Under the pieces are notes generated by a model. The model did no database searches and was not told the origin of the DNA. It was given only the letters and a program-made list of their open reading frames with translations. Of a DNA stretch of 64,000 bases, positions 10,141-20,607 are shown piece by piece. This DNA comes from Gemmatimonadota bacterium. Its GTDB lineage: Bacteria; Gemmatimonadota; Gemmatimonadetes; Gemmatimonadales; GWC2-71-9. Each line of letters begins with the position of its first letter. Positions within the stretch are counted from its first letter, which is position 1. The translations under genes and the position numbers were made by a program. The DNA lies in assembly GCA_016713435.1 (NCBI GenBank), contig JADJPD010000006.1, positions 1 through 64,000 of the forward strand, given 5' to 3'.

Positions 10141-10177
10141 GCGGGGGGCGAGGGTGATCTAGCTGGAACGGGGATCG

Positions 10178-13100
10178 TCAGTCCCGCGCCCCCAGCAGCG
10201 CGTTCACCCGCTCCACCAGCAGCGCCGGCCCGAACGGCTTGTGCAGGAAGCCCGACCCCGGCACCGCCTGGTCCGGCGCGGTCTCGGTGTCGCTGGCGTA
10301 GCCCGACATGAAGAGCACCCGGAGGCCCGGGCGCTCCGCCAGCAGCCAGCTGGCCAGCTCGCGGCCGCCCATGCGGGGCATCACCACGTCGCTCACCAGC
10401 AGGTGGATGGGGCCGGGGTGGTGGCGGGCCAGGTCCAGGGCCGCGTAGCCGTCCTCGGCGGCCAGGACCTCGAATCCCGCCCGGGTGAGGGCGCGGCGCA
10501 CCAGGTCGCGCACCAGCGGCTCGTCCTCCGCCACCAGCGCGGTCGCCCGGCGCGCCTCGGGGCGCGCCGCGATGTCCGCCGGCTCCACGGCCGGCGGCTC
10601 CGCCACGCAGGGCAGGTAGATGCTCACCGTGGTGCCGCGGCCGGGCTCGCTCTCGAGCGCCACCGCGCCGCCGCTCTGCTTCACGATGCCGTACACCGTG
10701 GCCAGGCCGAGGCCCGTGCCCTTGCCCGGCCCCTTGGTGGTGAAGAACGGCTCGAACGCCCGCTCCCGCACCATCGCCGACATGCCCACGCCCGAGTCCT
10801 GCACCGTGAGCCGCACGTAGGGCCCCGCCTTGAGCTCCACCGGCGCCGCGGGATCGGCCTCCAGCAGGTCCAGGCAGGCGGTGGCAAGGCGGAGCGTCCC
10901 GCCGTCCGGCATCGCGTCGCGGGCGTTGACGGCCAGGTTGAGGATCACCTGCTCCAGCTGCCCCCGGTCCACCTTGACCCACGCCGGCCCCGGCCCGAAG
11001 GTGGTCTCGAAGCCGATGTCCTCGCCGATGAGCCGCCGGAGCATGCCGCTCGCCTCACTCACCACCGCGCGCAGGTCCACCGTGCGCGGCTGCAGCACCT
11101 GCTGGCGGCTGAAGGCCAGCAGCTGCCGGGTCAGGCTCGCCGCCCGCTCGGAGGCGGCCAGGACCTCCTGCGCGTCCTGGCGCAGCGGGTCGTGCGCCGG
11201 CAGCCCCTCACGGATCTCCTCGGCGTAGCCGGCGATGGCGGTGAGGAGGTTGTTGAAGTCGTGCGCCACGCCGCCGGCGAGCTTGCCCACCGCCTCCATC
11301 TTCTGCGCCTGCCGGAGCTGTTCCTCGAGCGCGCGGCGGGCGGTGATGTCGGAGATGGCGCCGTCGTAGTACAGCACGTCGCCGGTTGGGCCGGTGAGGG
11401 CGGTGGCGTTCAGCAGGCCCCAGAAGGGGGTGCCGTCGGCGCGGTGAAACGCCACCTCCGCATTCTCCACCTGGCCCTGCCGCAGGATGATGCTCCGGAG
11501 TTCGTCCCGCCGCCCCGGCTCGGCGTAGTGCAGCGAGGTGGTGCGCCGCAGCATGTCGTCCGGCGAGTCGTAGCCGAACATCCGCGCCAGCGCCTGGTTG
11601 ACGTACACCAGGCCCCGGTCCGGCGTGCTCCGGTACAGGCCCTCGTTGACGTTCTTGTTGATGGACGCCAGCAGCCGCTCGCGCCGCTCCCGGTCCATGG
11701 CAATGCCGGCCAGCACCGCGGCGCGCTCCAGCACGGCGAGCTCGCCGTCCTGCGGGACGCGGGGTGCGTAGAAGAACACCGCGAAGGTGCCGAGGACCTC
11801 GCCCTCGGGATCGCGGATGGGAACCGACCAGCAGGCCGCGAGGCCGCGCGCCGCCGCGGCGGGGCCCACCGGCGCCCACACGGGGTCCGTGGCCACGTCG
11901 TTGGAGAGCACCACGCGCTGTTCCCGGACCGCCAGGGCGCACGAGCCGGGACCGCGCTCCACCACCATCCCCTCGAGCGCCGCCCGGTCGGCGGCCGGCA
12001 GGTCGGGGCCCCACAGCACGTGGAAGCTGCGCCCCTCGAGCTGCAGGGCCAGCGGGTGGCTCTCCACCAGGAACTCCGACACCCCGCGCCCCAGCCGCTC
12101 GATCACCTCCTCGAGGGGCCGCCCCGTGGCAATCAGTTCGAGCGCTCCCGCCTGCCACGACAGCAGCGCCTCGGCCTGGTGCCGCTCGGTGATGTCCCGC
12201 ACCAGGCTCAGCACCTCCCGCTCCCCCACCCGGACGAAGCGCGCCTCCCGGAACCGCCGGGTGCCCCGGCGCGCCACGGCGTACTCGAGCGGCGGGGTCT
12301 CCTCGCCCCGCAAGGCGGCGTCGATGCGGGCGTGGACCGCCGGGGAGAGCGCCGGCAACACCTCGTCCACCCGGCGGCCGAGCATTTCCTCGGGCGGGAT
12401 GGTCAGGATGGTGCCGGAGGGCGCGTGCATGTCGAGGTAGGTGCCGTCGGCCGACATCCGGTAGGTGATGTCGGGGACCAGGCGCTTGAAGGCCTCGAGC
12501 GCCCCCTCGGTCTCGCGCCGGCTGAGGAGCGTGGCCTCCCGCTCCGCCAGCAGCGCGCCGAGGGCCAGCGGCATGGCCAGCAGGGTGAGGACGAAGACCT
12601 GCAGGGTGGCGTAGCGCACGCCCTCCGGGACACTCAGGAACGGCCCGATGTCCGCCGCGGCGAACCAGGCCACGAGGAGCGCCCCCGTGAGCGCCACGGT
12701 GGCCGTGCCCCGCGGCCCGAAGCGCACCGCGGCCAGCAGCTCGATGGGCAGCAGGATGTAGAGCAGCAGGATGCCCACCGTGTCGGCCTGGCGGCCCACC
12801 ATCACCACCCACACGATGCCGAGCATGGCGAGCCCGAAGCCGAGCGCCTCGAGGGTGGCGCGGAAGGTGGGCCGCACCGGCTCGCGCAGCCAGGTGAGCG
12901 CCGCCGGCACCACCGCCAGGATGCCGATGGCGTTCATGCGCCACCAGCCGCCCCAGCCCGAGAGGAACCCCATGCTCCCGACGCCGAGCACGACTACCCG
13001 GGTGAACCACCAGGCCGTCATGCTGGCCAGCGGGGCCAGGCACGCCGCCACCACCAGCGCGCCGAAGTCGCGGAAGCGGTCGAACCGCCCGCTGCACCCG

Positions 13101-13396
13101 AGCTGCCGCAGCAGCAGCACGCCGAGCACCGCCTCGGCGCTGCTGCCCACCCCGGCGCCCAGCACGCCGAGCGGCGGGTAGCCGCCCACCGCCACCCGCT
13201 GCGCCATGGTGGCGAGCATCACCACCCACCACCACTCGAGCCCCAGCAGCCAGAGACCCGCCACCCCTACGCCGGAGGGGACCCACACCACGGCCATGGC
13301 CATGCGCCCCCCCTGCTGCTCCCGGAGCGCCGCGGCGAAGAGCAGCGCGGTGACGAGGAGGAGCGGGCCCACGGGACGACGGGGTGTCACGGCCAT
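10178..13396 (-). CDS. Hybrid histidine kinase: MASE1-PAS-GAF-PAS-HisKA-HATPase-receiver
   Basis: A 1072-aa membrane hybrid sensor kinase. Residues about 10-285 are a multi-helix MASE1 sensor region (WVPSGVGVAGLWLLG, GWGGWWRMNAIGIL). A PAS domain follows (about 310-420), then a GAF-like domain (430-590), a second PAS (595-710, FGYDSPDDML), the dimerisation domain with phospho-acceptor motif GGVAHDFNNLLTA, a catalytic ATPase domain (NLAVNARDAMPDGG N-box, GLGLATVYG G2 box) and a C-terminal receiver whose phospho-acceptor Asp sits in LLVSDVVMPRMGG. I use the ATG at 13396 because it aligns with the start of the paralogue at 16764. The signal sensed is unknown. The downstream gene in the same direction is its close paralogue. 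Confidence 0.88.
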   Translation of the reverse strand: MAVTPRRPVGPLLLVTALLFAAALREQQGGRMAMAVVWVPSGVGVAGLWLLGLEWWWVVMLATMAQRVAVGGYPPLGVLGAGVGSSAEAVLGVLLLRQLGCSGRFDRFRDFGALVVAACLAPLASMTAWWFTRVVVLGVGSMGFLSGWGGWWRMNAIGILAVVPAALTWLREPVRPTFRATLEALGFGLAMLGIVWVVMVGRQADTVGILLLYILLPIELLAAVRFGPRGTATVALTGALLVAWFAAADIGPFLSVPEGVRYATLQVFVLTLLAMPLALGALLAEREATLLSRRETEGALEAFKRLVPDITYRMSADGTYLDMHAPSGTILTIPPEEMLGRRVDEVLPALSPAVHARIDAALRGEETPPLEYAVARRGTRRFREARFVRVGEREVLSLVRDITERHQAEALLSWQAGALELIATGRPLEEVIERLGRGVSEFLVESHPLALQLEGRSFHVLWGPDLPAADRAALEGMVVERGPGSCALAVREQRVVLSNDVATDPVWAPVGPAAAARGLAACWSVPIRDPEGEVLGTFAVFFYAPRVPQDGELAVLERAAVLAGIAMDRERRERLLASINKNVNEGLYRSTPDRGLVYVNQALARMFGYDSPDDMLRRTTSLHYAEPGRRDELRSIILRQGQVENAEVAFHRADGTPFWGLLNATALTGPTGDVLYYDGAISDITARRALEEQLRQAQKMEAVGKLAGGVAHDFNNLLTAIAGYAEEIREGLPAHDPLRQDAQEVLAASERAASLTRQLLAFSRQQVLQPRTVDLRAVVSEASGMLRRLIGEDIGFETTFGPGPAWVKVDRGQLEQVILNLAVNARDAMPDGGTLRLATACLDLLEADPAAPVELKAGPYVRLTVQDSGVGMSAMVRERAFEPFFTTKGPGKGTGLGLATVYGIVKQSGGAVALESEPGRGTTVSIYLPCVAEPPAVEPADIAARPEARRATALVAEDEPLVRDLVRRALTRAGFEVLAAEDGYAALDLARHHPGPIHLLVSDVVMPRMGGRELASWLLAERPGLRVLFMSGYASDTETAPDQAVPGSGFLHKPFGPALLVERVNALLGARD

Positions 13397-13499
13397 GAGG
13401 GATACCGGCGTGCGGGCGCCTCGCAAGTGAGGCCTGGCGCCACGCCAACGGTGGCCCCGGGGAGGGGAAGGTTCCGTGAAGGTGGGAGGAAACAAGGAA

Positions 13500-13521
13500 G
13501 GGGCGCCCCGTCAGGCGCCCC
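13500..13521. terminator. Hairpin between the two kinase genes
   Basis: A perfect 8-bp stem (ggggcgcc/ggcgcccc) with a 6-nt loop sits between the end of one kinase gene and the start of the next, suggesting they are at least partly separate transcripts. Confidence 0.45.
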
Positions 13522-13544
13522 ACCCATGACGGGGAGCGCCGGGG

Positions 13545-16500
13545 CTACGCCCGGGTGGCCAGGAGGGCGTCCACCTCGCGCAGTAACCCCGCCGGGGCAA
13601 AGGGCTTCTGCAGGAAGGCGCTATCGGGGGTGGGGGGGCCGGGCCGGGGGCCGGCATCGGTGGCATAGCCGGACATGAAGAGGACCCGAAGTCCCGGGCG
13701 CTCCCCCTGCAGGGCGGCGGCCAGCTCCCGGCCGCCCATGCGGGGCATCACCACGTCGGTGACCAGCAGGTCGATGGGTCCGGGCAGCTGGCGGGCCAGG
13801 GCCAGGGCGTCCACCCCGTCCTGCGCCTCGCTCACCTCGAAGCCGGCCCGGGCCAGGGTGCGGCGCACCAGGTCGCGGACCATCGGCTCGTCCTCGGCGA
13901 TGAGGGCCCGGGCGCGGCGGGGCCGCGCCGGCGGGGCCGCCGCCGCCACCTCGTGGGCCCCGGGGGCGGCCACCAGGGGGAAGAGGATGGTCACCGTGGT
14001 GCCCCGGCCCTCGGCGCTCTCCAGTGCCACCGCGCCGCCGCTCTGCCGCACGATGCCGTAGACGGTGGCCAGCCCCAGGCCGGTGCCCTTGCCGGGGCCC
14101 TTGGTGGTGAAGAACGGCTCGAAGGCGCGCTGCCGCACCTCGGCGCTCATCCCCACGCCCGAGTCCCGCACGGTGAACGTCACGTACGGGCCCGGCGCCA
14201 GGTCCACCTGCGCGGTGGCCTCCGCCTCCCCCAGCACCCGGAGGCCGGTGGCGATCTGGAGCACCCCGCCGCCCGGCATGGCGTCGCGGGCGTTGACCAC
14301 GAGGTTGAGGATCACCTGCTCCAGCTGGCCCCGGTCCACCCGCACCCACGCCGCGCCCGGCCCGAAGGTGGTCTCGAAGCCGATGTCCTCGCCGATCAGG
14401 CGCCGGAGCATCCCGCCGGCTTCACTCACCACCGTGCGGAGGTCCAGCACGCTGGGCTGCAGCACCTGCTGGCGGCTGAAGGCCAGCAGCTGCCGGGTCA
14501 GGCTCGCCGCCCGCTCCGCCGCGGCCAGGACCTCCTCGGCGTCGCCGCGGAGCGCGTGGCTGGCGGGGAGGCCGGTGCGGATCTCGTCGGCGTAGCCGGT
14601 GATGGCGGTGAGGAGGTTGTTGAAGTCGTGCGCCACGCCGCCGGCGAGCTTGCCCACCGCCTCCATCTTCTGGGCCTGGCGGAGCTGCTCCTCGAGGGCG
14701 CGGCGGGCGGTGATGTCGGAGACCGCGCCGTCGTAGTACAGCACCTCGCCCGCGGGGCCGTAGAGCGCGGTGGCGTTGAGGAGGCCCCAGAACGGGGTGC
14801 CGTCGGCGCGGCAGTACTGCACCTCGGCGTTCTCCACGTGGCCGGCGCGGGCGATCAGGCCGCGGAGCTCATCCCGCCGGCCCGGCTCCACGTAGTGGAG
14901 CATCGTGGTGCGCCGCAGCATCTCGTCCGGCGACTCGTAGCCGAACATGCGCGCCAGCGCGTGGTTGACGTACACGAGGCCGCGGTCCGGGGTGCTCCGG
15001 TAGAGGCCCTCGTTGACGTTCTTGTTGATGGAAGCCAGCAGCCGCTCCCGCCGCTCCCGGTCCATGGCGATGCCGGCGAGCGTGGCGGCGCGCTCCACCA
15101 CCGCCAGCTCCGCCGGCGTGCTGGGCCGCGGCGCATGGAAGAAGGCGGCGAAGGTGCCGAGCATCTCGCCATCGGGCGCCCGCACGGGGACGGACCAGCA
15201 GGCGGCCAGCCCGCGCGCCGCGCACCCCGCGGCGTTCGGGGCCCAGAGCGGGTCGCCGGCCACGTCGGCGGAGATGACGGTGCGTCCCTCGCGCACGGCG
15301 GCGGCGCAGCTCCCGCTGCCGCCCGCCACCGGCATCCCCTCCAGCGCCTGACGATCCGCAGCGGGCAGGTCCGGCGCCCAGAGCACGTGCAGCGTCCGCC
15401 CCTCGAGTTGCAGCGCCACCGGGTGCCCGCCCTCCACGAAGCGCGCCACCCCGCGGGCCAGCCGCTCCACCACCTCCGCCAGCGGCCTCCCCGTGGCGAT
15501 GCACTCGAGCACCTCCGCCTGCCAGGCCACCAGTGCCTCGGCGTCGTGCCGCTGGGTGATGTCGCGGGTGAGGGACAGCACCTCCGCCGCGTTGAGCCGC
15601 ACCAGCCGCGTCTCCCAGACGCGGCGGTGGCCGTCCTGCACGTCCTCGAACTCGAGCGGCGCCGGGTCCGCCCCCGGCCAGCGCGTCGCCGATCCGCGCG
15701 CCGAGCGCGGGGGCCAGCGGCGGCGTCACCTCGTCGAGGCGGCGGCCCACCGCGGTGGGCGGGAGCCAGGTGGCGGTGGCGCCGTGCGGCAGGTGCAGGT
15801 CGGTGCAGGTGCCGTCCGCGGCGAAGCGGCCGGTGATGTCGGGGATGAGACGCTGGAAGGCCTCGAGGGTATGCTCGCTCTCCCGCCGCAGCGCCGCCAG
15901 CCGTTCCCGCTCCGCGATGAGCACGCCGAGCAGGAGCGGCAGCCCGAGCAGGGTGAGGATCAGCACCTGCACCACGGTGTAGCGCGCGGCCGGATCGGTG
16001 TCCGCAAAGGGGCCGATGTCCCGCGCCGCGAGCAGCGCAACGGTGAGGACCGCGCCGGCCGCCGCCGCCGCGCCGCCGCGCGAGCCGAGCCGGATGGTGC
16101 CGAGGATCTGGAGCGGCACCACGAAGTAGAGCAGCAGGATGCCGAGCGTGTGGGTGGGGCCCTGGGTCATGACCAGCCAGGTCAGCCCGATCACGCCCGC
16201 GGTGAGCGCGGCGGTGGCGGTCAGGGAACGCGCCCCGTCGCCCGGGCGCACCCTGGCCCACGTCACCGCCAGCGGCACCACCGTGAGGATGCCGATGGCG
16301 TTCATCCGCCACCAGCCGAACCAGCCGGAGTGGAAGCCCACCGCGCCCAGCCCGCCGCCGAGCGCCCAGCCGTACATGGTGCAGATGATGCTCGCCAGCG
16401 GCGCCACCAGCGCCGTGGCGAAGAGCGCCAGCAGGTCGCGCAGCTGCTCGAAGCGCCCGTCGAAGCCGAGCCGCCGCAGCAGCAGCGCGCCGAGCACCGC

Positions 16501-16764
16501 CTCGGCGGCGCTGGCGACGGCGCTGGTGACGATCATGAGCGGGGTGTAGTTCTCCAGCCCGAGCCGCTGCAGCACCGCCACCACCGCCACCACCCATGCC
16601 CACTCGATGCCCAGCAGCCAGAGCCCCGCCACCCCGATGCCCGACGGCAGCCAGAGCACCGCCATGGTCAGGGACATGCCCGGCACTTCCCGCACGGCCA
16701 CGGAGGCCCACAGGAGTACGCCGAAGAGGAGCGCCACCACCGGGCGGCGCGCGGGCAGGGGCAT
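13545..16764 (-). CDS. Hybrid histidine kinase, paralogue of the preceding one, apparent frameshift
   Basis: Same architecture as its neighbour: MASE1 (GWFGWWRMNAIGIL), PAS, GAF, PAS, HisKA with GGVAHDFNNLLTA, HATPase with NLVVNARDAMPGGG, and a receiver with LLVTDVVMPRMGG. The frame shifts in a run of five C on the plus strand at 15671-15675. Deleting one base joins ALAGADPAPLEFEDV and gives 3219 nt, exactly the length of the neighbour, which strongly supports an indel rather than two genes. The start at 16764 (MPLPARRPV) matches the neighbour's MAVTPRRPV. The pair is a tandem duplication; either kinase could have its own ligand since the MASE1 regions differ more than the kinase cores. Confidence 0.85.
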
Positions 16765-16929
16765 CCGGCCGCGCCTCACGCTGTGAAGGGCCCGGGGCCC
16801 TGGAGCCGCCGGGAAATGTGATGCAGGGGGAGGACAGGAGGGGATTGTCGGTATTTTGCGCACGGGACGCAAGGCGTCCCCCGGCCGCCGGCCGCTCCCG
16901 GCGCGAGTCCCCGCGCGGGAAGGATGCCC

Positions 16930-17529
16930 ATGTCTCGAATCGTTGCGCTCCTGCTGCTCGGCGGGGCCCTCCCGCTGGCGGCCCAGGCGACGGCGCCCCG
17001 GGTGTACCACCTGACGCCCGACAGCCGTCTCGAGGTGGAAACCGGCAAGGCCGGCCTGCTCGGCTTTGCCGGGCACAGTCACGTCATCCGCGCCACCCGC
17101 TTCAGCGGCACGGTGCACTACGCCGCGCAGGATCCCGCCGCCACGACCCTCACCCTCACCATCCTCACCGACGGCCTCGAGGTGCTGACGCCGCCCGACA
17201 CGGCGGAGATCCGCAAGGTGACCGCCGCCATGCGGGACGAGGTGCTGCACGTGGCGCAGTACCCCGAGATCCACTTCACGAGCACGCGCGTGAAGCCGGC
17301 GGGCGGCGGCTACGAGGTGACGGCCACCCTCACCATGCACGGCACCACGCGGGAGCTCACGGTGCCGGTGACGGTGGAATTCAAGGGCGACACCCTGGTG
17401 GCCCGCGGCCGCTTCAGCGTGAAGCAGACCGACTACGGCATCCGCCCCTTCCGGGGCGGCCCCGCGGGCACGGTGCGGGTGGCGGACGAGGTCAAGTTCC
17501 GGGTCGAGGCGCGCGCGCTGCCCGAGTGA
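16930..17529 (+). CDS. YceI-family periplasmic protein
   Basis: A 199-aa protein with a Sec signal peptide (MSRIVALLLLGGALPLAAQA) followed by a YceI lipocalin-like fold: YHLTPDSRLEVETGKAGLLGFAGHSH, an FSGTV strand, and TATLTMHGTTRELTVPV near the C-terminus. YceI proteins bind polyisoprenoid or amide lipids in the periplasm; the ligand here is unknown. The second ATG (16930) is preferred over 16924 because GGGAAGG then lies 6 bases upstream. It is divergent from the kinase gene, with about 165 bp of shared control region between them. Confidence 0.82.
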   Translation: MSRIVALLLLGGALPLAAQATAPRVYHLTPDSRLEVETGKAGLLGFAGHSHVIRATRFSGTVHYAAQDPAATTLTLTILTDGLEVLTPPDTAEIRKVTAAMRDEVLHVAQYPEIHFTSTRVKPAGGGYEVTATLTMHGTTRELTVPVTVEFKGDTLVARGRFSVKQTDYGIRPFRGGPAGTVRVADEVKFRVEARALPE

Positions 17530-17532
17530 CCG

Positions 17533-18537
17533 TCAGGCGGTGCGGCGATCGGCTGCGTCGCCGAGGCCCCGGCTCAGGATCGGGGCGGAGCGGCGGGCGC
17601 CGCGGAGGCCCCACGCCATGGCCTCCACGTGGCGATGGTCGGTGCCGCAGCAGCCGCCCGCCACGCGCAGGTTGGGGAGCAGGCGCTTCAGGTGCCCGTA
17701 ATCGGCGCCGAGGGCCTCGGGGTTGCCGTCGTCCAGGGTGGGGCGCTGGTCCAGCTCGGCGTGGCTCAGGCGTGAGGCATTGGCGCGGATGCCGCGGATC
17801 CGCTGCACCCAGGCCGCGCCGCGGGTGAGCACGGCGGCGAAGTGGGTGGGGTGGGCGCAGTTGACCATGTAGTACGCGGGCGCCCCGCCCGTCACCTCGT
17901 CGGTCCGCTCGATGGCGGACTGCAGCGTCTCCCCCGAGGGCAGCCGCCCGTCGGTCTCCACGGTGAACGACAGCACCACCGGCATCCCCATGGCCTTCGC
18001 GGCCAGCGCGATGCCCATCCCCTCCTCCGCATAGCTCAGCGTGAAGGCCGACACCAGGTCCGCCTCGGTGAGCGCAAAGGTGCCCACCTGCTCGGCGTGG
18101 TAGTCGGCGGCCTCGCTCGCGGTCATCTGGGCGCCGGGCACGTAGCCGTCGCCCCGGGGACCGAGGTTGCCGCTGATGACGATGGGGCGCCGGCTGGGCG
18201 GCTGCACGTCGCGCAGTTCCGCCATCAGGCCGATGGCCTCGCGATTGTAGAGCGCGAGCGTGCGCCGCGAGTGGCCGAGCCTCGCGCCCCAGTCCCGGTT
18301 GGCCCGCCACGTGGGCGACTCGAGGATCAGGCCCAGCCGGTGCGTCTCGGCGAGGCGGGCGTAGCGCTGGTAGTAGCGCACGAGGTGGGCCTGGCCGTCG
18401 TACGTCTCCAGCAGCACGTAGGCCGCGAACCAGGGCAGCACCAGGCCGTGGTGATGGATCAGGGTGGTCTCGAGGCCGCCGTCGGTGAGGAACAGGTCAC
18501 TCCCAAGCTGGGGCAGGGCATCGCGATGGCGCAGCAT
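17533..18537 (-). CDS. Homocysteine S-methyltransferase family protein
   Basis: A 334-aa cytoplasmic TIM-barrel protein. N-terminal LTDGGLETTLI, the substrate motif NCAHP at about residue 227 and the zinc-ligand GGCCGTD near residue 293 together define the homocysteine S-methyltransferase (Pfam S-methyl_trans) family, which moves a methyl group from S-methylmethionine or a betaine-like donor to homocysteine. The length matches stand-alone MmuM-type enzymes. It ends three bases beyond the YceI stop on the opposite strand (convergent). Confidence 0.85.
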   Translation of the reverse strand: MLRHRDALPQLGSDLFLTDGGLETTLIHHHGLVLPWFAAYVLLETYDGQAHLVRYYQRYARLAETHRLGLILESPTWRANRDWGARLGHSRRTLALYNREAIGLMAELRDVQPPSRRPIVISGNLGPRGDGYVPGAQMTASEAADYHAEQVGTFALTEADLVSAFTLSYAEEGMGIALAAKAMGMPVVLSFTVETDGRLPSGETLQSAIERTDEVTGGAPAYYMVNCAHPTHFAAVLTRGAAWVQRIRGIRANASRLSHAELDQRPTLDDGNPEALGADYGHLKRLLPNLRVAGGCCGTDHRHVEAMAWGLRGARRSAPILSRGLGDAADRRTA

Positions 18538-18608
18538 GTGCTCGTCTCCAGGGGGGGCGGGGGGCCCGGGGGGCGGGGAACGGTCCTGCCAGGCGCTCCG
18601 GACTCGCC

Positions 18609-18737
18609 CGGGTGGTCACGGTGGCCTCGGTGGCGCACGGCCAGGGGCGGCTCGACTTCGACGACCTGCAGTCCCGCCGGGACTACAGCGGCTACACCGC
18701 GTACGCCGCCTCGAAGCTGGCCAACGTGTCCGGCGCT
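18609..18737 (+). pseudogene. Short-chain dehydrogenase remnant
   Basis: A 40-residue stretch (VVTVASVAHGQG, then DFDDLQSRRDYSGYTAYAASKLAN) matches the central part of SDR-family oxidoreductases of the retinol-dehydrogenase kind, including the catalytic Tyr-x-x-x-Lys (YAASK). The nucleotide-binding N-terminus is missing and what follows does not resemble the SDR C-terminus in any frame. It is read as a decayed or deleted gene. It lies in the 506-bp gap before the methyltransferase; the rest of that gap shows nothing recognisable. Confidence 0.6.
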
Positions 18738-19043
18738 GGCGGCGGCCAGGGAGCCGTCGCGCCCTGGGTGCCTCAGCAACGCCCACCGGCCGGAGCCTGG
18801 CGCCCGCAGCTGGCGGCGTCCGGGCGGCTACTTCGCGCCCGCCTGGCCGAGCGGGCCGCGGTGTGGACGGAAAGCGCGCGCCTGGTGCACCGGGCCCGGC
18901 CCGCCTAGCCCCGGGGGGGCACCCCCGCCCCGGCCTGCCGGTACCACCTAACAACTCCCCGCGGGGGCGATGGCGCCCCGCCCGGCCGACGATGATCGTA
19001 ACGGGCCCGTGAGCGTCGTGTCTCACCCTGCCCGGAGGCCGCG

Positions 19044-20297
19044 ATGCCGCCTGAGTCCCGTGGATCCGCCACCGCCGTCGCCGCCAGCGGCGACGGCGCC
19101 TTCTGGGCGGACCCCGACGCGCGCCGGGTGGCCGGGCTCACGGCCCGGAGCGCCATGCTGGGATGGCGGACGGCGCTCCTGGAGCTGGCGGATTCCGCCC
19201 CCACCTTCGTGCGCCGGATGCAGAACCTGGCGCTCGGCAACTGGCACCTCCTCCTCACCCACGACCGCGACGGCACCTCCCTCGATGTCGGCACCGGCTT
19301 CGGCAGCCTGCCGCTCGGCCTCGCCGGCTACTACCGCCAGGCCCTCGGCGCGGAGATGCTGCCGGACCGGGTGCGCTACGCGGCGCTCCGGGGGCGGGAG
19401 GAAGGGGCGGGGTGCCGCTTCGTGCAGGGGAGCGGCTTCGCGCTGCCGGTGCGGGACGGGGCGGTGTCGCTGGTGACGCTGAACGGGGTGCTCGAGTGGG
19501 CCGGCCTCTACCAGGGCGGCAACCCGCGCGCCCGCCAGCTCGACATGCTGCGTGAGGCGCGCCGGGTGCTGGCGCCGACGGGGCACCTGGCGGTGGCCAT
19601 CGAGAACCGCTTCGCGCTGGAGAGCTGGCTCGGCCTCCGCGACACCCACACCGGCATCGCGGGGCCCACCCTGCTGCCGCGCTGGGTGGCGGGGGCGCTC
19701 ACGCGGGTGCGGACCGGGGCGCCGTACCGCACCTACCTGTATCACCGCGCCGGCTACCGGCGGCTGCTCGGGGCGGCGGGCTTCGAGCGGGTGCGGGTCC
19801 TCGACCTGGTGTCGAGCTACAACGACTACGACTTCATCCTCGACACCGGCGACTCGGCCAGCTACCAGCTGCTGGCGCGCGCCGGCGCCATCCGCGCCTT
19901 CTACGCGCCCGCCGGCAAGCTCCGCCAGCTCCTCGCGGACCGCGCGCCCTCCGTGCTCGCCGGCCTGGCCTACGCCTACCTGGTGGTGGGCGGCGCGTCG
20001 GCGATCACGCTGCTCGACGCGGAGCACCCGCTCTGGGCACGCGCGGGGCAGGCAGGGCTCGGGCCCGGCCGCTTCCGGCTGGCGTGCCAGGGCGCCGCGC
20101 CCGGCCAGCTCGGGCTGCTGACCCACGACGGCCGCGAGGTGACGGGCCTGCTGGAGCTCGGCACCACCCTCCCCGGTGAGCCCGACGGCTCCATTCTGCG
20201 CACCCCCGCGCGCGCGCGCCTCACCGGCCCGCTGATCCCCACGGCGCACTTCCGGTGGCGCGGCCTCGAGGTGCGGGTGTGGCAGCGCGGCGGGTAG
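19044..20297 (+). CDS. Class I SAM-dependent methyltransferase
   Basis: A 417-aa protein with a Rossmann-fold SAM motif I, LDVGTGFGSLPLGL, at about residues 80-93, a motif resembling post-I to IV (VSLVTLNGVLEW) and LREARRVLAPTGHLAVAIENR, typical of class I methyltransferases that act on small molecules or sugars. The 120-residue C-terminal extension is not recognised. The ATG at 19044 follows GGAGG by 5 bases. No operon partners are evident, so the substrate is unknown. Confidence 0.75.
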   Translation: MPPESRGSATAVAASGDGAFWADPDARRVAGLTARSAMLGWRTALLELADSAPTFVRRMQNLALGNWHLLLTHDRDGTSLDVGTGFGSLPLGLAGYYRQALGAEMLPDRVRYAALRGREEGAGCRFVQGSGFALPVRDGAVSLVTLNGVLEWAGLYQGGNPRARQLDMLREARRVLAPTGHLAVAIENRFALESWLGLRDTHTGIAGPTLLPRWVAGALTRVRTGAPYRTYLYHRAGYRRLLGAAGFERVRVLDLVSSYNDYDFILDTGDSASYQLLARAGAIRAFYAPAGKLRQLLADRAPSVLAGLAYAYLVVGGASAITLLDAEHPLWARAGQAGLGPGRFRLACQGAAPGQLGLLTHDGREVTGLLELGTTLPGEPDGSILRTPARARLTGPLIPTAHFRWRGLEVRVWQRGG

Positions 20298-20607
20298 CCC
20301 GCCAGCCCCGCTTCGGCTGACCTCTCCCTCCATCCCGGCCCCCGCGCCACACAACCCGTGGTGCGGAAGCCACGCGCCGGCCCCACGGGAGCCCGGACGG
20401 CGGCCATGAGAGTCCTCCCGGGCCTGTGGGGCCCGGCGCTCGCTTCAGCGAGCGGCCGACCACCCCGCAGCCCGCTGGCACGACCCCATGCCCTTCCGCG
20501 CCCCGACCCTGCCGTCCTACGTCCCCCGGCTTCCCGGGCCGGGGGGTGGCATTATTTTGGGTCACCCGGCGCCGGACCGGCCGGCTCCCAATCACAAGAG
20601 AGAACTC
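20298..20607. other. Intergenic region with a hairpin
   Basis: No gene is seen. An 8-bp inverted repeat (cgctcgct/agcgagcg, 20437-20454) may end the methyltransferase transcript. A short AT-rich island (attatttt near 20551) upstream of the lipoprotein gene may be part of its promoter. Confidence 0.35.

Noticed and set aside
10241..13678. A 1145-codon plus-strand frame opposite the first sensor kinase
   Set aside because: Antisense shadow of the kinase with His/Arg/Gly-rich composition and no domain.
18612..18908. A 98-aa gene in the gap after the methyltransferase-family genes
   Set aside because: Only the first 40 residues resemble SDR enzymes; the rest is GC-rich noise, so I call a remnant instead.
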